Counted from the stretch's first letter, positions 13,801-27,522 are shown. The stretch: DNA of 64,000 bases from Motacilla alba alba (GCF_015832195.1 NC_052028.1:10893501-10957500), one strand, 5' to 3'. Translations and numbers: made by a program. The notes: a model not told the origin generated them from the letters alone.

Positions 13801-16800
13801 TAGATTTTGGGGGTGGGAGGGCTTGGATTATGACAGCTCAGTAGCTTTCATTTGCACTGCAAAGTCTATCAGATTTGGGGTTTTAATTTGACACTGCAGA
13901 TTACAAGCAGTTTTGACCCTCATAAAAAGAAATTTTTCCTTGATCTTTACATTCAACTGAGCCAGTTTTACACTTCCCCAGCAGGGCACACTGATGAAAA
14001 CAGGCTGCTATTGGAGGTTCTGCTTTCTGTACAAATCCAGACTTGCACATTAGCTAAACCATATTTGCTGCAGGGGAAGAGCTGTTGAATTTTTTTCTTT
14101 CCCGTTCCATTTTTTTCTTTTCTCTGGGGCATCCATCCTAACATCTCATCCTCTGAACAACATCAGGGCATGCATGACACCACCAGTGAGGCAGGGAACA
14201 TCAGCAGCAGCCAAACTTTACCTCTGAGTAAAGTTACTCAGTGGCCATCTGAACATTTACGCTGGATGTTTTCTTTTTCAGCTTCCACCAAAGGGTGTTT
14301 GTTTTTATCCACTCCTTTTATTTCCTCAGTAGCAGCAGAGATGTTTTGAAAAAGGCAAGGGGAATACTTCTGATTGTTTGGATTCTGTTCAACAGAGACA
14401 GATTTATGTGTTTACCCTGGAAATGACTTATTGGATCATACTTTGAGCAGAGCCAGGGAGCCCCCTTGCCTCCACCTCCCCCAGCCAGTCCCCAGGGCTC
14501 TGCCATAATGTGGTTTTCATTATAAGCAGGAGCATTTTCTTCCTTACTACAGTATTTTTCATTATGCAGGGAGGAGAATAACTAGGAAACTCAATCTCTG
14601 AAGGAAGAAAAAATTATTTAAATTTCTGGGGTGGAGGGAGGGGGCAATAAAGGTCTTTAGACTCATATGTGTGCAGCGGTGTTACAGATGTGATGATGGA
14701 AGGTGTTGGAAGCCTTATCCTATGTCTATAGTGCAGCAATGTGATAAAGTAAGGATTGGTTTAGAACAGACCTCAAGACTCAGTTTGGATCTTTGGTGTG
14801 CCCAGGTTATTGCTGAAGTTCAGGTGAATTGATTTGATTGTGTTTCTTCTAGTGGTGATCTTACCAAGGGAACATTCCTGCTTGCCAGCCCCTGACCCTG
14901 GGGCTGCCCCTTGCAGCTGAGTGAAATTGATAAATGAAATTGATTGTTTCTAGAAAGACGACGGTGTCGATGAAATTCCTCTTCAGTTTCACCTTTGTTT
15001 GGGCTTTATTTTTCCCATGCCTTCATTATATGAGGGTTAATCAAATCCAAGATACCTCTCTTGTTTCTGCCATGTCCCTACAATGAGCTCTGCAGGAATA
15101 CCAGAACATAAACTTTTTTTGCCTGGAGGAGGAGAGGACAGAGATCCCCTGGGTGAAGAATTAATTGCCACTTTTTGGTGACAAAAGTATTCATCCCAGT
15201 AACTTGCTGCGTGACTGAGCTTCTGCAAAGCTTTTTGGCCAGCATCATCCACGTCACATTTGCTCTGCTGTGAGGGATTAGAGCCCAACTGCCTGCTCAG
15301 AAAAACACTTTTGTAGTTATATTACCTGCAAGAAGAGTTGGGACACCAGCAGAGAGATCGATCTTGTGCATGTGAACCCCGTTCACCCCAACTCCCAATT
15401 CCTGCACAACAGGAGACCACTTGCTGTAGACCCCAGGGAGTGTGGGTTGCTGTGAACATTTCAGCACAGTTTTTTTGTCCCATGGAAGTGTCCTAATAAA
15501 TCCCCAAAATAGTATCAGAGCTTGGAGTGATTCCTACCTCTGCAGCCCCTCGATACGTATCAGTTTCAGAGGCTGATATGTATTGAATTACCAGACTTAG
15601 CATCGTGGTAGAAGAGGAATTCCACTGGATGACAGAAAGATCTCCTGTTACCCTCCTAAGGGGGGAAGAAGTGAAGGTCTGTAGGGCAGAACTGCTCTTT
15701 GACATGTCAAGTTCCAGCCACAAGAGGTTATCTCAAACATCTGCTGTTGATTTGCCTGACTCTGGAGGCAGACACATTTCACACAGCAACTTTGCCTCTG
15801 CATTTGGTGTGCCTTTCTTTTGCCTTCTCTTTTTCTTCTCCATCTCTCACTCCATCAGTGTGGGTTCATGCGGAGGAAGTTTTACTGAGTGATTTCCTGG
15901 TTTATATGATATTTTTACTTTCATGAAGATGAGAGATGATGAAGCTGAGCAGTGAACAAGTCTATCTGAAATTCTGAGGTTTCCGTGTGAATTCCTGGTG
16001 TGGGGTTCATGCACCCCTCCCACAGCAGTCAGACATGCCAAGCCTTTGATGCATGAGACACGACACAGTCACCTCTCCACAAAACGAGACAGTTCCAAAT
16101 TAATATATTTTCTCTTCTGTTACTTCCTTTTCAGCTGTGGCCTTGCATGAGATAACCCAATTCTGCTGGTTTGTAAAGAAAACACAAAGGCTTGCAGATA
16201 TAATGACTGAGGATATTGAGCAAGGAACCATTTACCCAATTGTAACCACTTGAGCCATTCTCCAGATGTACCTAGAGCATCCCTACCATCCCTACCCACA
16301 TGGAATTTTCTGTGGCAGGGAAGACCAGCTGCCATGCCTGGGACAGAAACAGCACTGCTGAAACCCTTCTAGAGACATTTTATTAGACATTTTCAGTGTA
16401 ATAGCAAAGCTTGGAGCAGTGTGACATTTCTTGCTTTGGGTGGGACAAGTGATAGTTCATTAATCATTGCTTGTTTTGGAGTTACATCACTGTCCATGAA
16501 ATTGAAAAACAGAGTATGTTGTGTAGTTTCAATAGGTTTGACCGTCAAATTACGCAAGTCATCTCTAGCAGGGAAGTGAACAGGTCACTCTCATGGTTAC
16601 AACGCCCAGTGTGGCTTTTTTTTCCTTCCTAATGTCTTTTTCATCTGAAAGTAGCTGTGCCTAAGTCACACTGAAAATGACACAACTGAAAAATTTTGCC
16701 AGTGACTTCAGCTCTACCAATGCTAACGTTGAAGATGCAGACAGTCCCAGCAAAAAAAACTTCTATTTTTCATGTGTTAAAAACCAGGCATAGAGCTGCT

Positions 16801-19800
16801 AGAGTGAGAGGCCTGGTTAAAATTTGTCAGTAATATTTTAAATAACTGACACTGGGGAGTTTTGTAACTTGCCATATTTATGCATGGGAAATACACAACC
16901 AAATTGCCATCCCCCTTCAGCGTTACGAGGCAGGACTGGCCATTTCCAGCTGTGACCTCTGCCCATTCTTGTACATTGCTCAAGGACAGCAAAATTAATA
17001 CCACAGGGGTGGATGAATTCTTTGTGGGATCCAAGCTATGCTCTGCTGCGTACCCGGATCCAGCCAGCTGCCCTTTGCAGCAGGGGGTCCTTGTAGATGT
17101 GGGCTCTTCTGGACAGAGCATTCCTGTGTGCACAGCACAAGTCAGGATCCTGCAGCAGATGCTGGAATTTTTGTGCCAACTGTAAGCCTGGAGAGGCACT
17201 GGAGATTTGGCCAGTTCTTGTTCCTGTTGAAGGTAATGGATTTTGACATCATTCTCAATGGGCAGCACAATCAGTCTTCCAGGGGGGATTCTCCCACCAG
17301 TGTGATTAAATGTGTGTACAAGCTCCTGAGTCAGTATTTCATCGGTCTTTCCTTTAATTGAGTTTGTACTTTTCAGACATACAAAATAAACATTGATTTC
17401 CTTTGTTAAACGGAGAGCAATAAACTAGGGTTGCACACTTTTATTGTCAGGAAATAGTATAATACCCAGGAATCAGAAATGTGCAGGTTTGTGTGCTGTA
17501 CAGCTAACCCCAGGATGAAAACTTCCCATTACTGGTATCAGAAAAAGACTTTGCTCACCAGTGTTCATTCACATACATGTTTATGTTTGGACATGGAGCA
17601 AGATGTGGCCGGCCCATAAAAATGTAGAGAATGATAAAGCAAGAGAAACAATATATAAAATGGTAATCTTCTCCATCTACAATATTCAACTACATCTGTG
17701 TTGGATCAGAGTTTGGCTGCTGAGGATGAGCTTTCAGAATATGTTGTTCCCATTTTTTTGTTCTTTAGGGAATTGGGGAGCTTTTCCTCTGAATTTTCAT
17801 AAGCTCATCTTTTCATATGGCAAAGAGCTCACCAATTACAGAGTCACAGTGTGGTAGACAGGCAGAAGAAAATGCTACGTGGAATTTTATTCTTTACATT
17901 TTTTAAACTTTACGTGCCCACAACGTCTTGGGCAGAAAGCTCCTTGGCACATAACAATTACGTGGCTGGGATGCAGACACTCTGATTTCTGAAGTGGAAG
18001 AAACCAATATGTTGGAGCCTGATATGCTACTGCAGAGGCTAAAATAATAATTAGTGAATAGTTTCCACCCTGAAATTCCGAAATCCAAATATAGTCTGAG
18101 ACCCTACTGCCACACCAGGAATGGAGCTGGGAAGTCCCTGTAGTAGCTTGTGACAGAAACTACTATTGAGAGACATAGTTTGAAGAAATTAAGGAAAATA
18201 TAAAAGCCAAGAGTACAAGTAGCTGGCTACATTTTAAGACCCAAGATTTAGAATACACCATCTGTTGTATGTTGGTTTTTAATGAATTTCTGTACAGTTG
18301 AGTTCTTATCCCTCTTTGAAGATCTATCATTTACCAGGTAGAGTAAAAGAGCTCATTCACTGGAGTTGTTTTCCATCAACAATTCATGATCTAGAGTTGA
18401 CCACATCCACTGGGGCTGCTCAAAGAGTGAGCCTGAAATTCAGAAAAGGCCAATTTCTGTGTTCTTGAGGGCTCACTTTATTTCCAGTCCCACATTCACA
18501 TGGCAGTTCACATAACCTAATTACCCCTGCCAAGCCCTGCCACAGGCAATATTCCTGGGGGCCAAATCAAAATCCACAGCTTTTCTGTTTCAGATCTAGC
18601 TCCTTCTCCTACACCATAACTACATGGTTGATTAGAATTGGGGTTCTTAGTAATTGGGGTTGTGCACTGAAGACTCAGTCTAGGAGACCTCATTGAGTGG
18701 GATGTAATCAGCCCATGATGAGCACAGCAGTGATGCTGGAGCCCCAGTGCTGCAGTGCCACTCCTGGCAGTGCCTGGGTGGAGGTCATTTAATCAGTAAA
18801 TCTTTTCAGCACAACAGTGAACCTTTTCAGCTTGACAGTGAGGGATTCTGAATTGAATATGCAGCCCAGGTAATGCTGGCCGCCCTATCCAGTTTTTTCT
18901 CTGTTATTTTTAATCCTTTGTTGCTATGGGAGGTCTTGCTGGGATGTTTCTGATTTGGAGAGCTGTGCTTTGCATCATTTCCCCTCTAAACCAGACTTGC
19001 TTTCTCTGTTGTGGTAAGCAGTGAGACATTATAGAAGTTCACATTTGTTTAGGTTTGTGGATTTTTTGATGGTAACTACTTACACATCCCCTTTTTGTAG
19101 CAGCTGTTTTTCTGTAACTTGCATCTGTGGCATATTCCTGAGGCCAGGAGATAACAGATTTGTTGCTGAATGCAGACATAATGTATGTTGTCAAGGCTCA
19201 TACACAGCGAAAATCTGCATTGCTTCAGCATGCACCAGGGTTTATTTGTTTTCTCAGTTCAAGCCTCCCTCAGTGATCACTTGCTGGCTGGAGTTTGGCA
19301 TAAATTCTGTGCCAGGGTCAAGGGAGCTGATAGCTCAGGAATATTTGAACCACTAACTCAGTTTGGGTTATTGTGGGTGGAGGCGGGGGGGACGGGACTT
19401 TTACTCCTACAGCTGTGGGGTTTTAAGGCAATAAAGTGCAGGATTGTAAAAGGATACTGTTTGGTTTCTTATGACACTTAAAACGTTCACAAGAGGACAC
19501 AGGAGCCAACCTTGGTTTGTAGCTGCAGAGAAGGGGCTGTTTGGGCTGTGTGGGGCTGTCATGCTCCACAGCAGTGATTTGCTTCAGAGGATGTCCACAG
19601 TGGCCAGCACGGAGAGCAGAATGCACAAGACACAGAATACATTCCCATGTCACTTACAGCAGGCTGGCAGAATGGGCTGAGCTCTCTGAGTGCCACACTG
19701 AACCCAACACGGTTCCTGGGGTTTTGAATCTGAATCTCCCATCTCTTTGGCAAGGCATCTCTGACCAGTGATGGGCAGATCACATCCCTTCCACCCCAGA

Positions 19801-21318
19801 GGCCCATCAGACATGGGCAGAGCCTCGTGCTGCTTATTTTGCTGCTCTGAAGTGAGAGCATTCATGTTTTCCATTGCAGCAGTCCTCCTTGCTCTCCACC
19901 AGCTGGCACCAAACCCCTCAGCTTGGCAGCTCACTAGAGAGGGGAAGGAAACCTGACCAGAAAGTATGAGAAAGGCAGAAATAATGGATTTTAGGGGAGG
20001 GTCTTCTTTATCTGATGTACAGTTTCATGTACCCTGCCAAGACTCACATGTCTTGACATGTCTCATGCATCAAAAGAAAACCCAAAAGAAGAAACACAGA
20101 TATTTTTTTTTTTTTTTTTGCTTACAACCCAACAGAACGGAGGGTTTTCTTAAATTTAACAACCAAAGCATTTTCAATTTGCTTCAAACCTCATTTCCTG
20201 ATGCTTCATCTATCTTCTAAAGATGCCCACATCCATCTCCTTCAAATTTCTATCTTTAATCACTGCATTCCTTACATGGAATAACCATTACAGCACCTGA
20301 ATGTGCCTGAAGTCTCATTTCACATTCAGATATAGAAAAACAGGATAAACCTCTATTGCAAGTTATCCAAGGTAACACCAGTTACACTCTCAGTATCTTT
20401 CATTGATATCTCATTCCCTAAAGAACAGGAAGACCTCACCAACATTTCAGCAAAGGCTTTGGTTAGGTATCACCAGGAAAATCAAAGAAACTGGAGGAAA
20501 GGGACATTAATAAGGAGCTGTTGATAAAATAATTTCCCCAGCTAAAGAGAAAACATTGATTTTTTCATGGAAAAGGGAAACACCAACTGAGCAGCAGAAA
20601 AAGGAACTATTGACTGCCCACGTCACTTAGGGATTTCCTCAAAGACAGATTTTGAGAAGTGACATCCTCAGTCTACCCAAGTGAGAATGGACATTGATTG
20701 CTTTCTATAAATACTTGGAAAGATAATGCCTGTGAGAGAGAAAAGCTATTTAAGAGCCATTTTTGCAGGGGAACAGATGAGGTTAAGTGACAACAGACCA
20801 GTCCAGGCTCGGAATCAGGCACCATCTGAGCAGTGAGGCTCTGGAACAGCCTCCAACAGGCAAAGAATCCAACTACCTGCACCACAAATTGTGGCATTCC
20901 CCAGGAGGGGGCTTTATGAATTATTTATTCCCAGATTCATGCCACTGCAAACCCCTGCAGGATGTGCCACAGAGGTGGCAGCTGTTCTTTAGCCCTGCAG
21001 GTATCACAGACTGAGCAGCAGTGGGTGATGCTCCAGCTCCTCTCCCAGTGCCCTGTTGTACACTCTGGCCTCTGGGCATTGCCACTGAATCCAGGCTCTG
21101 GCTCCTGCCTCCTGCAGCATGGAGGTGTCAAGTTCCAGCCTCTGAAAACCTCAGAGAGAAACTTCTCTCTGAAATAAATCAAGACTGAGCTCAGCAATGC
21201 CAAAGGGGTAAAAATCCTCACGCACTGCTGGCATTCTGGGGGCACAGGAGAGCTGGTATGGTCTCTGGCATAAACTGAGGGTCCCTGAGCCTTTCATGAG
21301 GATTGGCACAAGGCAGCC
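4810..21318. other. Gene-free intergenic DNA
   Basis: No exon of a known protein is recognisable on either strand. Open frames are short and overlap each other (for example 6,155-6,595 on - with 6,548-7,018 on +; 16,777-17,268 on -). The only structure I noticed is homopolymer-rich patches such as 9,175-9,220 and 20,102-20,120. It is probably part of the gene-poor gap upstream of CNOT6. Confidence 0.65.
20102..20120. repeat. T-run mononucleotide tract
   Basis: An almost pure T run of about 17-19 bases lies in intergenic sequence. Similar shorter runs occur at about 23,455-23,470 and 47,100-47,111. Confidence 0.8.
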
Positions 21319-21392
21319 CACACCCACCCCTTCTACCACCTTCCTCCCTCTGCTCCACACCCACCCCTTCTACCACCTTCCTCCCTCTGCTC
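21319..21392. repeat. 37-bp tandem duplication, two copies
   Basis: Two adjacent copies (21,319-21,355 and 21,356-21,392) of a CT/CA-rich 37-bp unit that starts CACACCCACCCCTTCTACCA appear identical, which suggests a recent duplication. Confidence 0.92.
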
Positions 21393-21915
21393 TCCATCCT
21401 CCCGCCTGGTGTGCATTGCCCTAAGGGAACAAGGAGGCAGACAGCACAGGGATGAGGCCTAGCACAGAGGTAGACTTGGGGTTCTAGAGAGGTCATTTGC
21501 CACTCCCCTGTGGTCTGCTAACCTCCATGTGAGTGGTGTAAATAGGTGAAATGGAGCTGCACATCCTTCCCAGGCAGTGTGGAGCTGTGGCCAGCCCTCC
21601 CCAAGACTGGCTTTTTTGGGCACGCTGTGCCTGGGAGCAGTGGGTGCTGTTTGAAGGGCAGGAGGAAGGAGATTCCTCTGGCTCCTGTGCAAGGGTCACA
21701 ATTTGACCCTTAAAACCAAAGAATGTGAAGTCAACTTGTGAGGATTAGAGATGCTGGGATTCAGATTTCTTTTGAGTTTTTCTCTGCGCTTTAAAAATCC
21801 CACAAGCACGGAGGAAAAAAAACGCGCCCATGCAGTCTGAAATTCTTCTGGCTTCCAGCTCAGCTCAGGATGACTGTGGCACAATGGATTCCAGATGCTG
21901 AATTTCCGGCAGTGG

Positions 21916-21953
<38 letters not shown>
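21916..21953. repeat. Compound CT/CA dinucleotide microsatellite
   Basis: About eight CT units pass directly into about eleven CA units. It is followed by AATTCCTCAG and has no relation to a gene. Confidence 0.95.
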
Positions 21954-22269
21954 ATTCCTCAGACATAATCCCAGACTCCTACAGACAGCAGAGGCTGGCA
22001 GCATGAGACACAGACATTACAGACTCCCAAACTCATCCCCCTGGACCTGACTAGTGCACAGGCTAGTCAATATTCTGGATATTTTTGGGAATGTGTTGGT
22101 GGGATGACGTCCCCTGCCTGTGGCAGCCAAGGAGGAGCCCGGCACAGAGCACCAGGAGCACCAGTTCACTGAGTTTGGAGCAACGTCATTTCCAGTCCCA
22201 CGGGATTGCAAACAGCATCAGGATCAGGAATCCAGAGGTGTAGCTCAGTAATACCAGTGGCTGGTTAAC

Positions 22270-22570
22270 CTGTTGGTGCTTGTAGGCAGAAAATTAATGA
22301 ACTGATTCCAATTATAAATATTCCAGAGAAGGCTAATGATGATTAATCTGTTGTTACTGAGTTAGTCTTTTATGACTCGTTATTTATTGCTCATATGACT
22401 GTACTCACTCGTGACACCTGTTCCTCATGGAAACATCTATCACCTATTAAATCTTTGTAAGTAATTTAGTAGGGTAACCGTCATGTATAAATAATACTTA
22501 TGTCACATTTTAGTATGGTGAATGACACTAGAGATAAATTTGAGATAAATGCATAACTCAAGTTTACAGG
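22270..22570. other. AT-rich non-coding segment with clustered AP-1/MAF-like half sites
   Basis: This stretch is CpG-poor and non-repetitive, with many TGACT/TGAG/TGACA words in short order (TGAGTTAG, TATGACTCG, ATGACTGT, GTGACACC at about 22,358-22,422) and TAAT-type homeodomain cores. The texture resembles conserved non-coding elements, but conservation cannot be seen from one sequence. Confidence 0.2.
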
Positions 22571-23039
22571 ATCAAACCACCAGATAGATTTTATGTCTTG
22601 CATTTTGTGAGGCTGCTGCCCAGTATCAGTAACAAGAAGCACAAACTGCAGCATCTCTTGGTGTGATGATGGAGACCATCTCTACTTGCCCTGTGCAACA
22701 CAAATCAGTCCTTGCTGCAGACAGGAGACTCCAGGAATACCCACAGGCAAAGGCCCTAGCTGGGACTCAGCATAAGGTCACAGGAAAGCTGATTTTATTA
22801 AGAACTTCTGCTATGAAGATATAAACTTCCAATAAAACTTTTGCAACAGATTTAGGCTGGAATTTTCCAGAAACTTAAGGGGCAATAGGTCCCCAAATCC
22901 CACCAAACTGGTACCCTGCTCTTAGAGGTTTCCCTGAACAGCCCAGCCTCTGCTCTGACTCATTACCCATACCACTGCTATTATTTCTTCATAAGCTTTT
23001 GTTTAAGTTATTGTGTTCTTAATTTCCTGTTTCACAATC

Positions 23040-23215
23040 CTATACTGATGCCAGCAAAATATATTAATTCAGTTTCTGTATTTGCATTTGAGCATTTAAA
23101 GGATTAAAATTAATCACAGCTTCTCATTGGCTCAAGGCGATCAAAGGTTCAGCACACATATTTCAGATTAATATTTCTCCTGACTGTGATTTGTCAAAGC
23201 TCAAGTGAAGAAAGA
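23040..23215. other. Candidate enhancer-like segment
   Basis: AT-rich, homeodomain-type words (ATTAATTC, AAAATTAATCAC, GATTAATATT) flank a more complex core, CTCATTGGCTCAAGGCGATC followed by AAAGGTTCA. The core combines an inverted CCAAT box, a TCF/LEF-like ATCAAAGG and a nuclear-receptor-like AAAGGTTCA. This is a motif-based suggestion only. Confidence 0.2.
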
Positions 23216-26200
23216 AAGGCAACTGGATCTTTACCAGCCATGTAAACACTGGGGCAAAACCAAGTCTAGCAGGAGTCGGTGAGCCTCCACTCACTGCAGT
23301 GCAGATATGCTGGCTCATGTCCAGCTTGATCCTAAGCAAGGAAGGGCACGGACAGAAGTCAGGCTGTGCTCACAGTGAGTAACACACCCCCACAGCCCTC
23401 TGACTCAGGGCTGCTTCCCTAGCACCCTCATTATTTCATCACACTTTAATCCTCTTTTTTTTTTTTTTTTCTTCAGCAAGAAGCCCTTTCTCCCAGTCAG
23501 TGGACAAAAACAGGTTAAGTGAATGTAAAACTGGGCATGAGCAGAAGATCTGTCAGCAGAAGTATCAGGTTTGTAGGAAAGGCTTGGAGACTCCCCAGTA
23601 CCAAGATTTACTTCTGACTTGTGCCTCCAGAGCCTCTGTTATGCAAGATTTCTCTGTAGAGTGCCCAGAAGTGTGAAGGGAAAAAAAAAAATCCAATAGC
23701 TGTGAAGCATCTGGACTGCCAGGAATATCTGCTGTGGAATAACTCAAGTGCCTCCAATGAGCCACAGAACAAAGGTACTTGCCCACATCACCCAGTGGGC
23801 TTACAGCCAAGCTGGAGTGAGGATCCCACCTCCCAAGCCCCAACTGGCTGAGCATATCTCCAGCTAGAAGATTTTTGTGGACAAGATAAATTTACCTAGA
23901 GATCTTCAAACAGAATGTTTCCCCTGAAACTTGGCCCAGTCCTCCCTCACCAGTTCAGCAATGGAATCTGGCCCTTCGAGTCTCATTTCCATTGCAAATT
24001 CTCAAACATCTTAGTAAAGGGTCTGGTGTCAAGATGTTTGTTGGCTTTGGTGGTCTGGTCAGATAGGAATAAGGGAAGTTAATTCTCTAGGGGGATCTGT
24101 GTGCAGTCCTAATTCTTTCTTCTAACCATGTGTCCAGCCAGACAAATCCACAAACATGTGAGTTGGTAACAACTGCAGCCAACTGAATTTTTCTAATTAT
24201 TTTTCTGTGCACAAGATCTGGTGTGTCTGAAGCTCAGGTTCCATTCCAAGTGTGTTGCAGTTGATGGAAAGACTCCTTTTGGCTGCAGTGGCCTCTGGGT
24301 CAGGGCCCTGGGACAAGAGGCAGAGCAGTGGCTGCATTTGCTTTAGAAATTCCACCAGTGCATCACTTGTTGAGGGAGCACCATTCCCCCGGCATGAGAC
24401 AGCTCTCAGTGCTCTGGCCTGCTGCTCCAGCCACTGCTCCAGCGAGTGATGTTCTGGTTACATAAATAATTACCCCTTGGACTCAGGAGGCATCACTTTT
24501 CCTGCCAGCCATCTCCTGCCCCTTCCCTCCTGTCTAGCCCTGATCCACAGACCTTCTGTGAGCCTCAGGTGTGAAAAACAGGCCACTTCCAAGGCCTGAG
24601 TGGAAACTAGAAAACAAACCAAGCTAAAGAAAATATCCAAGCCAGGCATTTTGTGCACGTGTAGCAACATGTGCTGCTATCCAGAAACTCTGAAGGCTCT
24701 CCTAGATTTCAGACAATGAGCATCTTACTGAGGTTAGAGTCTTTTGGGCCATTTTCTCTTGCTGTTCCCAGCACTGAGGAATGGGTATCTAACACCAAGA
24801 ACCACTCATTTTCCAACCTGATCAACATTTATAAACTCTTTTTTCTTAGATATGGAACATGTCTTTTTTCTTCATTTTAGGACATACCCTGGAAGTTCTT
24901 GATTGTTGAGTCCTGAAGAGAGAAATTAACTAATTTTTTAAAAATTTTATTTTAAGTTTATATTCATTTTAGTGGTTTGATAAAGCCAGCATTGCTGGAA
25001 GCTATGCATAAATCCAAGAATAGTTAAAATCCATTAAGGTTTTACTGTGCAGCATCCAAGCAGCTCAGGGTGAGTCAGCTCTTGTACTGGAACCAGTTGG
25101 CTACAGGGGAAAAGAATGGGAGGGATGGAGCAAGGGAAGGAGGGAGGGAGAGGTGGGGACCATAATTTTGCCTAAGGATGGGGAAACACATCCTACACCA
25201 GGTGATGCTGTGGTACAGCTTGAAATCCTCCTGGATACCTCAGGAAACCAGTGGCTGTGTTACTGCCAAATTCCTGATTTATGGTGCTTAGACCCCAGAG
25301 TGCCAATGCTGATCTCTGCAGGTGCAGGTGTGGCCTCAGACCTGAGACCTGCCTGCATTTTCTCAGACCTGCTGCATCCCGGGCAGGTGGCCTGGGGACA
25401 GCTTTGGGTTCCACTTGCTTTCAGCAAAGCAGCAGGGAGGAAAGAGGGTGGTGGGGCAGGTTTGGTGAAGCTGATAAACCTGTGAGTGGAAGGGAAGGGA
25501 TGGCCTGGCCAGCCTGGCCTAGGTCCAGGTGGCAGCAAGGGACAGGTATTATCCCCATGCTTGGAGGAAGAAATGAAAGTTGGACGTGAACAGGAGGGGA
25601 AAGCTGACTCCAACAAAGTTAATGGCAAAGCTTCCAGTGACTGCACTTCAATTTCACAAAAATTTCACTGCATTTAATAAAGATTTCTGTTCCACAACTT
25701 ACACCCATGGTTATTAAAAGTCAGGTGTACTGCTCATTCTGGTGGATGTTTAAATTGATACAATTTCTTGCATTTATAGTATCAATAAAGGTAAAGCCTA
25801 TAAAAAGGAGGTAGCTTGGTGGAAAGAAAAAATCCTGAAAATTTAGTTAACACAGGACAGATGTTTCTTCTCCTACTGACAGTCAACACTTCATAATAAT
25901 GGAATTTGCTCCCTTTTTAATTAAAAAGGCGAAAGGTGAATAAGAATAGATGTTTGGCAAAGGAGCTCACAGTATATTTTGAAAGAGGTCTGTTTTATTT
26001 CCAAACGTGCTGCTGCTCACAAGTCTAAATCTCAGGACTGACTCTGTTGCTGTCCTAATTAAAAGCGATATATCCCCTTATCTTCTCGCTTTAAAAATCA
26101 CCCGGCATTAAACACTCCATTGTGCAACCCCATCTGCTCCTGCATGGGTGGTTTGGGGTTGGATGAATTCCTCTAGCTGGAAAGCAACTGGAAACGATTT

Positions 26201-26468
26201 TGCATCAGAGTGCCACGATTTGTCATTTGACATGGGGCAGAATCACGCCACTTTCCCCTCCAAACGCCCCGCAGTCAGTGAGGCTGCTGCTGCCTGGCTC
26301 TGGGCTGAGTTTGTCACTGCCTGCTTCCCTGGCAAATCCTCCTCCTCGGGAAGGAGCCGCAGCCACCTGCTTTTCCATGTGTGTGCTCACCTTCCTCCTG
26401 CACTGCAGCAGAAGGAGCATCTCAGAGCCTTGACAAAGGAGAGGCCAAGGCAGCTTGGTGAGTGCTGG

Positions 26469-26657
26469 GGAGAGGAGAGGAGAGGAGAGGAGAGGAGAGG
26501 AGAGGAGAGGAGAGGAGAGGAGAGGAGAGGAGAGGAGAGGAGAGGAGAGGAGAGGAGAGGAGAGGAGAGGAGAGGAGAGGAGAGGAGAGGAGAGGAGAGG
26601 AGAGGAGAGGAGAGGAGAGGAGAGGAGAGGAGAGAGGAGAGGAGAGGAGAGGAGAGG
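26469..26657 (+). repeat. AGAGG pentanucleotide microsatellite (about 38 units)
   Basis: The array is perfect from 26,471 to 26,630 (32 identical 5-bp units). One 4-bp unit (AGAG) then shifts the phase, and about five more units run to 26,657. All purines lie on the + strand and all pyrimidines on the - strand. Because 5-bp units tile into 15 bp, all reading frames stay open and give repeated Gly-Glu-Glu-Arg-Arg on + and Ser/Leu-rich strings on -. These are artefacts of the repeat. Confidence 0.98.
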
Positions 26658-27522
26658 CCAGTGAGGATAAATGCAGGAGAGGATAAAATTCCCAAGCTGC
26701 TGTGCAGAGGCTTAGCTGTTCACCACACAGGGGAACCAGTCCCTTGGCATTGAGATGGGGCCACAGGATTTGTCAAAGGGACAGACGCTTGGCTGGGGAC
26801 TGAGAGCCTGAGTTATTGGTTGGATAAAGGGAAGAGATCCAGGGCTGATGGGCTTCCCATCAAGATTTCCTGGAGAGAAAAAAATCTCTCCAGAAGTCCT
26901 GCCCTGACCTTTCTCCGAGCTCCTGCGCCTGCCCAGAGCTCACTGGTCTCTTACCCAAGCCAGAAAGGATTTACCTTGGCATCCAAGACTGGATCATGTT
27001 AGTTATTGTTTGGGCTTTTTAGACTTAGGGTTGGCTAGAAAACAGCATTATATTCAATAATAATAATAAAAAAAGGAAGCTTCAATATTTATTTCCTTAT
27101 TTCTTAGAAATGAGATTTAAACTTTCCAAGAAAATTAGCTCCCCTCAACTCACCCTCATAAATCTTCCAGTCTTGACTTCAGGGGAGGTGTTAGCTTGCT
27201 TGGTTTTGTTTTCTTAGTAAAAAACATAATCAAAATTTCCCAGTCTTTTTGTCTACCATGGAAGTGGGCAGGGAGAGAGACTGAATGGACATTTTCAAAC
27301 ATTTTAAATCACTCCTAAATAATTTGGAGGTCTGGAAGTTACCACATTTCCTTGGTGAGGGTCAGCTTTCACCCCAGCCGGAACCAGCTGCAGCTGCAGT
27401 TAGAGACAACAGAGTGTGACAGAAAAGCCCGTGACAGATGGCATATATAAAAATATCTAGATGTATATATTTGTGTGTACATACCAATCCATACAGTCAT
27501 CCACCTTTGCAAAATGTTTTGT

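Larger units (their letters stand above)
21393..26468. other. Gene-free intergenic DNA around the candidate regulatory segments
   Basis: Apart from the CT/CA microsatellite and the two candidate regulatory segments, no gene is supportable. A GC-richer patch at about 25,150-25,610 is open in several frames on both strands, which indicates composition and not coding. Confidence 0.6.

Noticed and set aside
16777..17268. 163-codon minus-strand ORF
   Set aside because: The peptide matches no family I know and the + strand is also open across it. Considered as a retroelement fragment, but no RT, protease or integrase motif is visible.
20800..20870. CTGGAACAGCCTCC resembling the CR1 GGAACAGGCTGCCC block
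   Set aside because: Surrounding bases do not fit CR1; a similar short match at about 55,165 was rejected for the same reason.
26148..26753. 201-codon ORF with Gly-Glu-Glu-Arg-Arg repeats
   Set aside because: Produced by the AGAGG microsatellite, which keeps every frame open; flanking parts show no domain.
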